Notes: generated by a model not told the origin, from the sequence alone. A stretch of DNA of 64,000 bases from Neorhizobium sp. UBA3556 (GCA_002376235.1 DFNX01000001.1:124001-188000); one strand, 5' to 3'; positions 16,852-26,074 are shown, counted from the stretch's first letter. A program made the numbers and translations.

Positions 16852-17238
16852 TCAGGAAATCTGCGCCTCGATCGCCGCCCTGTCGATGATCGACCAGACC
16901 TGCACGATCCGGCCATTAGCGATTTCATAAAATACGTTTTCGGAAAATTTTACGCATCGACCATCTACGGCCAGACCGAACAATAGGCCTATCGGCGTGC
17001 ATTCGAAGACCAGCCTGCTTGCCACTTTCGGCTCGTCCACGACCAGAAACTCGATGACGAAACGCAAATCCGGAATGGCCAGGAAATCTCCCTCGAGCAT
17101 ATGTCTGTAGCCTTCGAGCCCGACCTGCCGCCCGTTATAGACCACGCCCTCGTCCACGAAATCGCCAAGCCTTTGCCAATCCTGCTGGTTCAGGCAATCG
17201 ATATAGCCACGATAAAGTTGGGATAAATCCTGGATCAT
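16852..17238 (-). CDS. SnoaL-like/NTF2-fold protein
   Basis: A 128-residue protein with the NTF2-like cone fold pattern of the SnoaL/ester cyclase group: an N-terminal helix (LSQLYRGYIDCLNQQDW), then LGDFVDEGVVYNGRQVGLEGYRHML, and beta strands ending FYEIANGRIVQVWSIIDRAAIEAQI. Such proteins may be small enzymes or binding proteins, and no catalytic function can be assigned. It converges with the secreted protein gene 12 bases away and lies upstream of the methyltransferase stop on the same strand with a 56-base gap, so it may or may not be transcribed separately. Confidence 0.75.
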   Translation of the reverse strand: MIQDLSQLYRGYIDCLNQQDWQRLGDFVDEGVVYNGRQVGLEGYRHMLEGDFLAIPDLRFVIEFLVVDEPKVASRLVFECTPIGLLFGLAVDGRCVKFSENVFYEIANGRIVQVWSIIDRAAIEAQIS

Positions 17239-17294
17239 ATCACCCCTCTGCGTACTGAGGTGAGAACGCTCTTAATGATTGGCAGTTCCCAGGC

Positions 17295-17939
17295 TTAAAC
17301 GAACCGCCAGACCGTCGTCTTCTTGACCTCGCTATCCTCCAGCGCCCGCGTCACCGGCACCTCGTAGACGGCAAGCTTTTCCAGCCGTTCCTTCGGCAGG
17401 TAGCTCCTGCCCGGATCGCCGACCAGAACCAGCTTGCCATCATCCGCAAGCGCCGTGAACCACGGCACCAGCACTGCAGCAAAATCACGGTCATAAAAGA
17501 CATCCCCAGCCAGCACGACATCCGCATCGACAGTAAGACTGATCTGGTTCTCGCCCGTAAATCCTATCTCGACCCCGTTCTCGGCCGCATTCAGCATCAC
17601 CGCCGTCTGCGTCCACGGATCGATATCCGCCGCCAGCACATGCGAAGCTCCGGCAAGCTTCGCCGCGATCGCCACCAGCCCGGAGCCGCTGGCGAAATCC
17701 AGAACCCGTTTGCCGGCTACCGTTTCAGGATTGTCGAGAATATACCGCGCAAGCCCCTGTCCACCGGCCCAGGCAAAAGCCCAGAACGGCGGCGGCAGGC
17801 CGATCGCCTCCAGATCCTCCTCCGTCTTCAGCCACAGGTCATGCGCCTCCGTTGCCAGATGAAGCAGGATTTCCGGCACATGCGGCGGCCGCATGAGATC
17901 GGTATTTTCGAGGATGAAGGCCTTCGGCTCGGTCTTCAC
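17295..17939 (-). CDS. class I SAM methyltransferase, ETF-beta lysine methyltransferase type
   Basis: A 214-residue cytoplasmic methyltransferase. SAM motif I is DFASGSG (81-87), acidic motif II is AADIDP, and LAGDVFYD (141-148) is the post-motif typical of METTL-type lysine methyltransferases. The segment PFWAFAWAGGQGLARYIL matches the family of ETFB lysine methyltransferases, of which an Agrobacterium member is known to methylate the electron-transfer flavoprotein beta subunit. The substrate here is inferred from that similarity. The start is a GTG at 17939 with weak ribosome site, nine bases after the EVE gene, suggesting translational coupling; ATG 17891 is an alternative. Confidence 0.8.
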   Translation of the reverse strand: MKTEPKAFILENTDLMRPPHVPEILLHLATEAHDLWLKTEEDLEAIGLPPPFWAFAWAGGQGLARYILDNPETVAGKRVLDFASGSGLVAIAAKLAGASHVLAADIDPWTQTAVMLNAAENGVEIGFTGENQISLTVDADVVLAGDVFYDRDFAAVLVPWFTALADDGKLVLVGDPGRSYLPKERLEKLAVYEVPVTRALEDSEVKKTTVWRFV

Positions 17940-17948
17940 ATCACAAAC

Positions 17949-18389
17949 TCAGGCAGGAGATTTCGGTGGATTTTCGAGACCGCCAAGACGGCAGATCTCG
18001 AAATATTCCTCTTCCGTCACCGGCTGCACCGAAAGCCGCATGGAAGTGACCAGCGCCATCTTCTCGAATTTCGGATTGGCCTTGATTTCCTTCAGCGTGA
18101 TCGGCTTCGGCATATCGGCAACAGCGCGGATATCGACGCAATCCCATTTGGGATCACCCTTGGCCGAACTGTCCGGATGCGACAGCGCGCAAACCTCGAC
18201 GATGCCGACGATCTCCAACCCTTCATTCGAATGGTAGAAGAACCCCTTGTCGCCGATTTTCATCGCCCGCATGTTGTTGCGGGCCAGATAGTTGCGCACG
18301 CCGGTCCATTCCTCGCCGACCTCGCCCTTGGCTTTCTGCTGCTCCCAGGACCAGACATTCGGCTCGGACTTGTAAAGCCAATAGGCCAT
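17949..18389 (-). CDS. EVE domain protein
   Basis: A 146-residue EVE-domain protein (thymocyte nuclear protein 1 family). It begins MAYWLYKSEPNVWSWEQQ and contains WTGVRNYLARNNMRAMKIGD and GFFYHSN, all typical of the family, and KWDCVDIRAV in the middle. EVE domains have a PUA-like fold and are thought to bind modified bases in RNA or DNA. The gene sits between yciI and the methyltransferase with gaps of 8 and 9 bases, in an operon with tsaD. The ligand is not predictable from the sequence. Confidence 0.92.
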   Translation of the reverse strand: MAYWLYKSEPNVWSWEQQKAKGEVGEEWTGVRNYLARNNMRAMKIGDKGFFYHSNEGLEIVGIVEVCALSHPDSSAKGDPKWDCVDIRAVADMPKPITLKEIKANPKFEKMALVTSMRLSVQPVTEEEYFEICRLGGLENPPKSPA

Positions 18390-18397
18390 CTATTTCC

Positions 18398-18700
18398 TCA
18401 CTTCTGTTCGTTGGCCGGATTGTTGAACACCCAGTTCCACGGCTTCACGTCGACCTTCTCGAACAGACCGGCAAGGTAATAGGGATCTGCTTCCGCAATC
18501 GTCCGCGCAGCAGCAATATCGGCGGCCTCAACCACCACAAGGCTGCCATTCGGCTTGCTGTCGTCATCCAGAAACGGGCCGGCAAACTTCAGCGTGCCTT
18601 CGGCATTCAGCTTGTTGAGATGCTCCACATGCGCCGGACGGGTGTCCATGCGAACCTGCAGATGGCCGGGCTTGTCTGTGCAGAGAAAGGCAAACAGCAT
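18398..18700 (-). CDS. YciI-like protein
   Basis: A 100-residue protein of the YciI/DGPF fold family, with the pattern MLFAFLCTDKPGHLQVRMDTRPAH, where the histidine and the later Asp (EADPYYLAGLF) form the putative active site of the family. Its reaction is unknown; distant relatives are chloromuconolactone dehalogenases. It lies 38 bases after gpsA and eight before the EVE gene on the same strand. It is linked to tsaD/EVE in many alphaproteobacteria. Confidence 0.88.
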   Translation of the reverse strand: MLFAFLCTDKPGHLQVRMDTRPAHVEHLNKLNAEGTLKFAGPFLDDDSKPNGSLVVVEAADIAAARTIAEADPYYLAGLFEKVDVKPWNWVFNNPANEQK

Positions 18701-18738
18701 TGGGGTCTCCTCGTCCGGATTGCGTGAAAACTAAAGTA

Positions 18739-19722
18739 CTATTCGGCCTTGATCGGCCGTGTCATGAGCTGCTCCATCGCAGTCATCACATCGAGACGTC
18801 CGTCGATGATCGCCGCGACCGCATCGGTGATCGGCAGATCGACCGAAAACTTTCGTCCCAGCCGGGCAGCGACCGAGGCAGCAAACGCACCTTCAACCAG
18901 TGGACCGCCAGTGGTCTGCACCGGCTCGCCTTTACCAATCGAAATGCCGAAACTCAGGTTGCGCGACTGATGGCTGGTGCCGGTGAGCACGAGATCGCCG
19001 AGCCCGGACAGGCCACGCACCGTATCGGCATTGCCGCCCATCGCCTCGACCAGCCGGGACATTTCGGCCAGGCCACGGGAAATCAGCGCCGCACGGGCAG
19101 ATTCACCAAGCCCCGCGCCCTCGACGATGCCGCAAGCAATCGCCAGCACGTTCTTGAGCGCTCCGCCGAGCTGCACGCCGATCACGTCCGACGAGGCGTA
19201 AAGCCTGAAACTGCGACCGGAAAGAACCTGCGCAAGCCGTTCCGCCAGTACCGCATCCTGCGCGCCGAGCGACATCGCCGTCGGCAGGCCGCGCGCGATA
19301 TCGGCGGCAAAACCCGGCCCCGAAAGCACCGCTAGAGGCGTCTTCGGCAATTCCGCCGATATGACATCTGTCAGCAACCGCTCGGCCCGATCGAGCCCCT
19401 TGGCGCAAATGACGACGGCAGCATCCTTCGACAGATAAGGCCCATAGTGACGCGCCGCATCGAGCTGCGCCCGCGACGGCATAGCGAAAAGAACGACATT
19501 GGCTTCCGCCACCGCATCCGGCTCGGCGGAAAACTGCAGCGCATCCGGCAAGGGAACGCCCGGCAGCGCCGCATCATGAATGCGGTCGTCGCGCAGATTG
19601 CTCATCAGATTTAGCTGGCGCCCGACAAGCGTCACCGGATGACGTCCTTCCAGCGCGAATACGGTCGCAAGTGCGGTTCCGAATGCGCCTGCGCCGATGA
19701 CGGCGATCCGCTCGTTGCTCAT
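18739..19722 (-). CDS. gpsA: glycerol-3-phosphate dehydrogenase [NAD(P)+]
   Basis: Cytoplasmic enzyme that reduces dihydroxyacetone phosphate to sn-glycerol-3-phosphate for phospholipid synthesis. The 327-residue protein has the N-terminal dinucleotide motif GAGAFGTAL (10-18), the catalytic lysine block GGALKNVLAIACGIVEG, and NADTVRGLSGLGDLVLTGTS. Its ATG at 19722 overlaps the tsaD stop by four bases (ATGA), so translation is probably coupled. The order tsaD-gpsA-yciI-EVE is conserved in rhizobia. Confidence 0.96.
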   Translation of the reverse strand: MSNERIAVIGAGAFGTALATVFALEGRHPVTLVGRQLNLMSNLRDDRIHDAALPGVPLPDALQFSAEPDAVAEANVVLFAMPSRAQLDAARHYGPYLSKDAAVVICAKGLDRAERLLTDVISAELPKTPLAVLSGPGFAADIARGLPTAMSLGAQDAVLAERLAQVLSGRSFRLYASSDVIGVQLGGALKNVLAIACGIVEGAGLGESARAALISRGLAEMSRLVEAMGGNADTVRGLSGLGDLVLTGTSHQSRNLSFGISIGKGEPVQTTGGPLVEGAFAASVAARLGRKFSVDLPITDAVAAIIDGRLDVMTAMEQLMTRPIKAE

Positions 19723-20816
19723 GCCTTCGCCCCTCGTTTGCCGGATCCGAGCAAGGTCTTCGCTTGGCTATCCAGCGGCCAGCGCGAACGCGGCGCCACA
19801 TTGAGATCGTCAGCCGGAAACTCTTCCGCCATCCGCTCCAGACCCGCCCAGGCGATCATCGCGGCATTGTCGGTGCAGAGCCGCAAGGGCGGCGCGATGA
19901 AGCGGAACCCGTGTTCGAGGCAGAGCGCCTGCAGCGTGCGCCGGATTTCCTGATTGGCGGCAACACCGCCTGCAACAACCAGCGCCGGCTCAGTCTCAAG
20001 ACCGGCAAACTCCTCGCGGAACCGAAGCAGTCCACGGCCGATGCGGTCACGCAGCGTGCGCGAGACGGCCTTCTGGAACGAGGCGCAGATATCGGCGACA
20101 TCCTGCTCGCTCAGCGGCGCGATCTCGGTCGCGGCCTGCCTAACGGCAGTCTTCAGCCCGGAAAAGGAAAAGTCGAGACGCGCCTCGCCCACCAGCGGAC
20201 GCGGCAGCGAGAACCGGTCGGGATTGCCGGAAAGCGCAGCCTTTTCGACCGCCGGACCACCCGGATAAGGGAGGCCGAGCAGCTTTGCCGTCTTGTCGAA
20301 AGCCTCGCCCAGCGCATCATCGATCGTCGTACCCCAGCGCTCATACTGACCGACACCACGGATCAGGATCAGCTGCGTATGCCCGCCGGAAACGAGCAGC
20401 ATCAGATAGGGGAAGGAAAGCCCGTCCGTCATCCGCGCGGTCAGCGCATGGCCTTCGAGATGGTTGATGGCGAGAAGCGGCTTGCCTGAAACGCGGGCGA
20501 TCGCCTTTGCTGTCATCAGGCCGACCAGCAGACCGCCGATCAGGCCGGGACCGGAGGTGGCGGCAATCGCATCGACATCATCAAGCGTCACATTTGCCCG
20601 GCGCAGCGCTTCCTCGACCAATTCGTCCAGCGCCTCGACATGCGCACGCGCCGCAATTTCCGGCACGACGCCGCCATAGGCCGAGTGTTCGTCGAGCTGC
20701 GAAAGCACCACATCGGACAAAATCTCGCCGCGCCCGTCCTCATGGCGTGCGACGACCGCAGCGGCGGTCTCGTCGCAGCTTGTTTCAATGCCGAGGATGC
20801 GCAGATATGAGGTCAT
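19719..20816 (-). CDS. tsaD: tRNA N6-threonylcarbamoyladenosine biosynthesis protein TsaD
   Basis: Catalytic subunit that, with TsaB and TsaE, transfers the threonylcarbamoyl group to A37 of ANN-decoding tRNAs. The 365-residue protein begins MTSYLRILGIETSCDETAAA, contains the metal ligands in NHLEGH (H119 and H123) and VSGGHTQL, and ends with an ASKHA ATP-binding domain (VAGGVAANQEIR, LCTDNAAMIAWAG). ATG 20816 is used; the frame stays open 330 bases further, but those residues look like noise and would overlap hemC. It is divergent from hemC with 70 bases between them. Confidence 0.96.
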   Translation of the reverse strand: MTSYLRILGIETSCDETAAAVVARHEDGRGEILSDVVLSQLDEHSAYGGVVPEIAARAHVEALDELVEEALRRANVTLDDVDAIAATSGPGLIGGLLVGLMTAKAIARVSGKPLLAINHLEGHALTARMTDGLSFPYLMLLVSGGHTQLILIRGVGQYERWGTTIDDALGEAFDKTAKLLGLPYPGGPAVEKAALSGNPDRFSLPRPLVGEARLDFSFSGLKTAVRQAATEIAPLSEQDVADICASFQKAVSRTLRDRIGRGLLRFREEFAGLETEPALVVAGGVAANQEIRRTLQALCLEHGFRFIAPPLRLCTDNAAMIAWAGLERMAEEFPADDLNVAPRSRWPLDSQAKTLLGSGKRGAKA

Positions 20817-20886
20817 TGGCCCTTGTTCATTGCGATGCCGGATGATCCGGTTTACGAGAGCTTCCGGTAACAACGGAATGAGACGG

Positions 20887-21816
20887 ATGCAAACAAAACC
20901 TTTCCGGATCGGCACGCGCGGCAGCCCGCTGGCTCTGGCGCAGGCCCATGAAACGCGGTCTCGGCTGATGGCGGCCCATGGTCTGCCGGAAGAGATGTTC
21001 GAAATCGTTGTGCTGTCGACCACCGGCGACCGCATCACCGATCGCTCGCTCTCCGAAATCGGCGGCAAGGGCCTGTTCACCCAGGAACTCGAGGAGCAGC
21101 TGTCCTCCGGCGAGCTGGATATCGCCGTGCATTCGTCGAAGGACATGCCGACAAAACTGCCTGACGGATTGCATATCGCAGCCTACCTGCCGCGCGAGGA
21201 TTTTCGCGATGCCTTCATCGGCCGCACCTCGTCGACACTGAAGGCCCTGCCGGATGGCGCGACCGTCGGCACGGCATCGTTGCGTCGTCAGGCACTTATC
21301 CGCCGTCTTCGCCCCGATATTCAGGTCACGATCTTCCGCGGCTCGGTCGGCACGCGCCTGCGCAAGCTGGATGAAGGCCAGGTCGATGCGACGCTCCTCG
21401 CCTATGCCGGCCTGAAGCGGCTGTCCATGGAAGAGGTCGTGACCGAACTTCTCGACCCCGCCGATTTCCCCCCTGCTCCCGCGCAGGGCGCGATCTGTGT
21501 CGAAAGCCGTATCGGTGATCCGCGTACGGATGCCCTGATCGCTCCGATCAACGACCACCCGACCTTCGACGCCGTAAGCTGCGAACGCGCCTTCTTAGCC
21601 GCGCTTGATGGTTCCTGTCGCACCCCGATCGGCGGTTATGCGATCTGTGACGGAGATCACCTGAAATTCTCAGGCCTGATCCTGACACCCGACGGTCGGC
21701 GCGAACATGCAATCGAAGTCGAGGGCAAGCGGGCGGATGCCGAGGCGCTCGGCCTACGCGCTGGCGAAGCCGTCCGCACTGCAGCCGGCCCCGGCTTCTT
21801 CGAAAGCTGGAGCTGA
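20887..21816 (+). CDS. hemC: porphobilinogen deaminase (hydroxymethylbilane synthase)
   Basis: Joins four porphobilinogen molecules into hydroxymethylbilane in heme synthesis. The 309-residue protein begins MQTKPFRIGTRGSPLALAQ, has the substrate-site block HSSKDMPTKLPDGL and GTASLRRQA, and carries the dipyrromethane cofactor on the cysteine in GSCRTPIGG (C244). ATG 20887 gives the family N-terminus; upstream in-frame codons would overlap tsaD's promoter region. It is the first gene of hemC-hemD-Mic60-hemY, and hemD follows after three bases. Confidence 0.96.
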   Translation: MQTKPFRIGTRGSPLALAQAHETRSRLMAAHGLPEEMFEIVVLSTTGDRITDRSLSEIGGKGLFTQELEEQLSSGELDIAVHSSKDMPTKLPDGLHIAAYLPREDFRDAFIGRTSSTLKALPDGATVGTASLRRQALIRRLRPDIQVTIFRGSVGTRLRKLDEGQVDATLLAYAGLKRLSMEEVVTELLDPADFPPAPAQGAICVESRIGDPRTDALIAPINDHPTFDAVSCERAFLAALDGSCRTPIGGYAICDGDHLKFSGLILTPDGRREHAIEVEGKRADAEALGLRAGEAVRTAAGPGFFESWS

Positions 21817-21819
21817 CCC

Positions 21820-22530
21820 TTGCGGGTCGTCGTCACCCGACCTGAAATTTCGGCCGCGAAAACGGCCGAGCGGCTGAGGTTTATGGGCCATGACCCCGTG
21901 CTTCTGCCGCTCAGCAGGGCAATACATCACCGGCAGGTAGCGACAAACGCTCTTGCCCTGCCCCATTCGGCGCTGATCGTTACTAGTGCCGAAGCATTGC
22001 GAGCACTCGCCGGTATCGGCTCCGGCCTGAAGATCAACCGGGATATCCAACTCTTCGCCGTCGGAGAAAAGACTGCCGCGGCAGCGAGATCGGCAGGGTT
22101 CAGCAACATCCATATCGGCTCAGGTGATGGCGAAGGACTGGCCGAACTGATTGCCTCGAAACTCGAAAGCCCAGATTTTCGTCTTCTCTATCTCGCCGGA
22201 AAACCCCGCGCTGGCTCTCTCGAAAGCAGGCTCGAAAAACTGGGCCTGCCCGTCCGGGTCGCCGAAATTTACGAGATGACCCCGGTTGAGTATCGACCGG
22301 AGGAAATTGACGCATGGCTGCGTACCCAACCTCCTCAGGCGGTGTTACTCTACTCGCGGGAAAACGCATTCAGGTTTTTTGAAATCTTCGAGCGATACGC
22401 ATTCTCTTTTTCCGAAACGGCTTTCCTGTGCATCAGCTCCCGCACTGCCGATGCCGTGCCCGTGGCATTTCGCCTTAATGTCAGGATAGCAGAAAGCCCG
22501 GACGAAAACGCGCTGTTGGCGCTTCTTTAA
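21820..22530 (+). CDS. hemD: uroporphyrinogen-III synthase
   Basis: Closes hydroxymethylbilane into uroporphyrinogen III with inversion of ring D. The 236-residue protein has the two-domain family pattern: N-terminal VVVTRPEISAAKTAERLRFMGHDPVLLPLS, then IVTSAEALRAL and FAVGEKTAAAA, with a second domain AVLLYSRENAFRFFEIF and the C-terminal CISSRTADAV. HemD sequences diverge strongly, so length, pattern and position after hemC carry the call. The start is TTG at 21820; GGAG lies seven bases upstream inside the hemC end, which supports it. Confidence 0.9.
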   Translation: MRVVVTRPEISAAKTAERLRFMGHDPVLLPLSRAIHHRQVATNALALPHSALIVTSAEALRALAGIGSGLKINRDIQLFAVGEKTAAAARSAGFSNIHIGSGDGEGLAELIASKLESPDFRLLYLAGKPRAGSLESRLEKLGLPVRVAEIYEMTPVEYRPEEIDAWLRTQPPQAVLLYSRENAFRFFEIFERYAFSFSETAFLCISSRTADAVPVAFRLNVRIAESPDENALLALL

Positions 22531-22621
22531 CCTCCGCCTGATCCAAATTCCGGCTGCGCCCCTTTCCTTAACCGGGGCCACCGACTAGGTTTTAATGAAC
22601 GCATGCAGAAAAGAGGTCGAG

Positions 22622-23932
22622 ATGGTATCCGAAAAACCACCGCGCCGGTCCAAACCGAACAAGGAACCGGTCACGATCGACCTGACGACGGAGGAAACCG
22701 CCGCAGTGGCCGAGCCCGTTCGCGCCAATGACAGCGACGATGTGATCGACGCACGCGAGCACGATGCGACTGATACGTCGGTAGCGACGGATATTCCTGA
22801 AAAGGCTGATGCGCCGGAGGCTGCATCGACCGAGACCAAGGCAGAAGCCGAAACCGCAGCACTCGAGACGCCACGTTTCGACGAGCCGGAATCCGAACCG
22901 GTAGCGACTTCTGCGGATCCGGCGAAGGAAGAGATCAAGGAAGATCCGGCTCCCTTCCAGTCGACGGCTAAAACCGAGGACTATTCGGCCCGGCCGACCG
23001 CCCCGGCACAATCGAAACCTGCAACCTCGACACTGGTCGCATCCGGCATTTTCGGCGGCATCGTCGCTCTGCTTCTGGCCGGCAGCATGCAATATGCCGG
23101 CATGCTCCCCGGCGGCGCATCCTCGTCTTCATCGAGCGACAGTGACGTTTCCGCCGAGATCGCCTCGCTTCGCCAGGAAATCGCATCCCTCGCCAACCGG
23201 CCGGTCGAACCATCGGCCGATATCACAAGCCGTCTGGCCGCGCTGGAAAGCAGCGCCTCGACGGCTGGCGGCGGATCAACCGAGACGGATCAGAAACTGG
23301 CCGCACTCGAAGCCGAGCTCGCCAGTCTGAAATCGGCAAATGCAGCGGCTGCGGCAACCTCCACCCAACTGGCCGGCCGTCTGCAACAAGCGGAAGCCCA
23401 GATCGCCGACAAGGGCCCCGAGCAGCAGGCAGCGCGCGCAGTGGCGGCAGCAGCTCTGAAGGGCGCCGTAGATCGCGGCGGTTCCTTCGAGGCCGAGCTG
23501 CAAACCTACAAGACCGTTGCCGGCGATGATCCGACAATTGCAAGCCTCCAGCCGTTTGCCGCCAAGGGCGTCCAGTCGCGCATCGAGCTTCAACGCCAGG
23601 TCTCCGCCGTGGCAGACAGCATGGTCGAGGCGGTTGCCCAACCCAATCCCGACGAGGGCCTGGCCTCACGGCTCTATTCGTCCGCACTGTCGGTCGTGAA
23701 GGTCCGCAAGGTTGGTGATATCACCGGCAACACGCCCGAGGATATCGTCGCCCGTTTCGAGGACCGGCTCCGCTCCGGCGATTTTGCCGCCGCCGCCCGA
23801 GAATGGGAGACGCTTCCTGACGCCGCCAAAACGGCATCCCAGTCGTTCAAGCAGGAACTCGACGCCCGCATAGAGGTTGAAAACCTCGTTGGCGGCGCGT
23901 TGACCCGCGCGATTACCGGCACTCAAGGCTGA
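22622..23932 (+). CDS. mitofilin/Mic60-like inner-membrane protein
   Basis: Alphaproteobacterial homologue of mitochondrial Mic60, the core of the cristae-junction complex. The 436-residue product has an acidic, low-complexity N-terminus (1-135), one membrane helix (about 138-160, LVASGIFGGIVALLLAG), a coiled-coil region (about 175-260) and a C-terminal mitofilin-type domain (about 325-436, with ARFEDRLRSGDFAAAAREWETLP). Alphaproteobacterial Mic60 genes are known to sit beside heme genes, as here between hemD and hemY. ATG 22622 follows AAGAGG. A role in membrane bending or envelope contact sites is expected from the family; direct evidence in this organism is absent. Confidence 0.88.
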   Translation: MVSEKPPRRSKPNKEPVTIDLTTEETAAVAEPVRANDSDDVIDAREHDATDTSVATDIPEKADAPEAASTETKAEAETAALETPRFDEPESEPVATSADPAKEEIKEDPAPFQSTAKTEDYSARPTAPAQSKPATSTLVASGIFGGIVALLLAGSMQYAGMLPGGASSSSSSDSDVSAEIASLRQEIASLANRPVEPSADITSRLAALESSASTAGGGSTETDQKLAALEAELASLKSANAAAAATSTQLAGRLQQAEAQIADKGPEQQAARAVAAAALKGAVDRGGSFEAELQTYKTVAGDDPTIASLQPFAAKGVQSRIELQRQVSAVADSMVEAVAQPNPDEGLASRLYSSALSVVKVRKVGDITGNTPEDIVARFEDRLRSGDFAAAAREWETLPDAAKTASQSFKQELDARIEVENLVGGALTRAITGTQG

Positions 23933-23945
23933 GGACGAAAACGGA

Positions 23946-25565
23946 ATGGTCAGACTTTTCATTTTCCTTCTCGTCATTCTCGGTCTCGCCTGGGGTTTCT
24001 CATGGCTTGCCGACCGCCCCGGCCTGCTCTCCATCACCTGGGAAGGCAACCTGATCGAAACGAGCGTGATGGCCGCCGCGACGATGGTCGTGGCGCTGAT
24101 CGGCGCCGTCATGCTTTTATGGTGGATCATCGGAATCATCTGGACCTCGCCATATTCGGTCCGCCGTTATTTTCGCGCCCGCAAGCGTGACCGTGGTTAT
24201 CAGGCGCTGTCGACCGGCCTGATCGCTGCCGGTGCTGGCAATGCGCTTCTTGCCCGCAAGATGAGCATTCGCAGCCGAAGCCTGCTCAGCGCCGACCAGG
24301 AGCCTCTGATCCATCTCCTCGATGCGCAGGCAGCCCTCATCGAGGGCAAATATGACGATGCCCGCGCAAAATTCGAAAGCATGTCGAACGATCCCGAAAC
24401 ACGGGAACTCGGCCTGCGCGGCCTTTACATGGAAGCACGCCGTCTCGGCGCCAACGAAGCCGCCCGGCAATATGCCGAAAAGGCCGTAGAGCACGCGCCT
24501 TACCTGCCCTGGGCATCGCAAGCGACGCTGGAATCCCAGAGCCAGTCGGCCCGCTGGGACGAGGCATTAGAAACGCTGGCGCAACAGCGCGCCGCCAACA
24601 TCATCAGCAAGTCGGAAGCTGAGCGCCTGAGAGCGGTGCTTCTGACCGCCCGCGCCGGTGAACGGCTGGAAAGCGACCCGAGCGGCGCCCGCGAAGATTC
24701 CACCGATGCGCTGAAACTGGCCAAGGATCTCGTTCCCGCCGGCATCATCTGCGCCAAGGCGCTGCTGCGGCAGGAAAACGTCCGAAAGGCCGCGTCGGTT
24801 CTGGAAGGCGTGTGGAAGCTTTCGCCGCATCCGGATATCGCCCGCACCTATATCCGCGCCCGCAGCGGCGACAGCACACTCGACCGGCTGAAACGCGCCG
24901 AGAAGCTGGAGGCCATGCGTCCGAACAATATAGAGTCGCTCCTCGCCGTTTCCCAGGCAGCGCTCGATGCGCAGGACTTTGCCAAGGCCAGGGCAAGGGC
25001 AGAGGCTGCGGCTCGTGTTGAACCGAGCGAGCGGGTTTATCTGCTTCTGGCCGATATCGAGGAGGCCGAAACCGGCGATCAGGGCCGCATCCGCCACTGG
25101 ATGCAGCAGGCCCTTCGCGCGCCGCGCAACGCGGCCTGGGTTGCCGACGGTTTCGTCTCGGAGAACTGGCTTCCAGTATCACCGGTCACCGGCAAGCTCG
25201 ATACCTTCGAATGGAAGGTGCCGTTCAGCCAGCTGGAAGGTCCGGTCGTCGAAGGCAGGATTGCCGCGGAAGAAGCGATTGCCGCTCTTCCACCTGTCAT
25301 CGTGCACGACAAGGCACCAGCGGAACCGACAAGACACACCGAACCCGCCGAGCCGACAATCGTTATCGAAAAGCAGCCGGCAAAGCCGACGCCCGAACCC
25401 GCTGTTGCAGCAAAGACAACAGCACCAGAGAAAACCACGCCTGAACCTGCCAAAACGCAAGAAAGTGAAGCCGAGACGGTTCCATTTTTCGGACGTCCAC
25501 CAGATGATCCGGGTGTGAAAGATCAGAACGCCGACCCGACCAAGACGCGGTTGCGGCTGTTTTAA
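23946..25565 (+). CDS. hemY: HemY-like inner-membrane TPR protein
   Basis: A 539-residue protein with two N-terminal membrane helices (about 3-20 and 40-65), the HemY N-terminal block SITWEGNLIETSVMAAA, and TPR-like helical repeats over 90-400 (ALIEGKYDDARAKFESM, LGLRGLYMEARRLGANEAARQYAEKAVEHAP). The C-terminal 130 residues are Pro/Thr/Lys/Glu-rich and probably disordered. Despite its name it is not the Bacillus protoporphyrinogen oxidase; it is a scaffold or regulator in the late heme pathway. It follows Mic60 by 13 bases, so the two are likely co-translated. Confidence 0.9.
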   Translation: MVRLFIFLLVILGLAWGFSWLADRPGLLSITWEGNLIETSVMAAATMVVALIGAVMLLWWIIGIIWTSPYSVRRYFRARKRDRGYQALSTGLIAAGAGNALLARKMSIRSRSLLSADQEPLIHLLDAQAALIEGKYDDARAKFESMSNDPETRELGLRGLYMEARRLGANEAARQYAEKAVEHAPYLPWASQATLESQSQSARWDEALETLAQQRAANIISKSEAERLRAVLLTARAGERLESDPSGAREDSTDALKLAKDLVPAGIICAKALLRQENVRKAASVLEGVWKLSPHPDIARTYIRARSGDSTLDRLKRAEKLEAMRPNNIESLLAVSQAALDAQDFAKARARAEAAARVEPSERVYLLLADIEEAETGDQGRIRHWMQQALRAPRNAAWVADGFVSENWLPVSPVTGKLDTFEWKVPFSQLEGPVVEGRIAAEEAIAALPPVIVHDKAPAEPTRHTEPAEPTIVIEKQPAKPTPEPAVAAKTTAPEKTTPEPAKTQESEAETVPFFGRPPDDPGVKDQNADPTKTRLRLF

Positions 25566-25588
25566 GGAAAGATGGAGAAGGCCTATCG

Positions 25589-26071
25589 ATGTTGGACCGC
25601 ATACAGGCCTTCCTCCACACGCTAACCTCCCATGACGACAAGGAATTCGCGCCGGATGACCCGAGGGTCGCCTTCGTTGCGCTCTGTTTTCAGGTCATGG
25701 AGGCGGATGGCGCAGTCTCGAAAAAAGAGCAGCAGAAATTCCGCGAGTTGATCCGCCAGCGCTACGATCTGAGTGAAGATCGGTTGAAGGCGCTGATCGA
25801 AGCGGGCCACGAGGCCGGCCATGAAGCGGTTGACTATTACCGTTTCACTTCCGATCTAAGACGTCATCTCGTCAATGAAGACGACCGTGTCGAACTTCTC
25901 GGCATTCTCTGGGACATCGTTTATGCCGATGGCCAGAGAAGCGAGATCGAAGATCATGTGATTTGGAGGATCGCAGACCTTCTCGGCGTCTCGTCGCGGG
26001 ATCGCGTGCTGCAGCGCCAGCATGCAGCTGCACGCCTGGCCGAACAGAACACGGAGGAGAGTAAGGACTAA
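25589..26071 (+). CDS. TerB-family (tellurite-resistance/DjlA-like) protein
   Basis: A 160-residue all-helical protein with the TerB/DjlA-like fold. Acidic loops suited to metal binding are visible in VMEADGAVSKKEQQKF and DIVYADGQRSEIEDHVIWRIADLLGV. It has no membrane segment. The gene starts 23 bases after hemY and is followed three bases later by the amidotransferase gene, so it belongs to the same operon. The family is named from tellurite resistance clusters, but no such cluster is present and the function here is unknown. Confidence 0.85.
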   Translation: MLDRIQAFLHTLTSHDDKEFAPDDPRVAFVALCFQVMEADGAVSKKEQQKFRELIRQRYDLSEDRLKALIEAGHEAGHEAVDYYRFTSDLRRHLVNEDDRVELLGILWDIVYADGQRSEIEDHVIWRIADLLGVSSRDRVLQRQHAAARLAEQNTEESKD

Positions 26072-26074
26072 CTG

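Noticed and set aside
20817..21146. An upstream extension of tsaD by 110 residues
   Set aside because: The extra residues are low-complexity noise, would overlap hemC, and ATG 20816 gives the exact family N-terminus.
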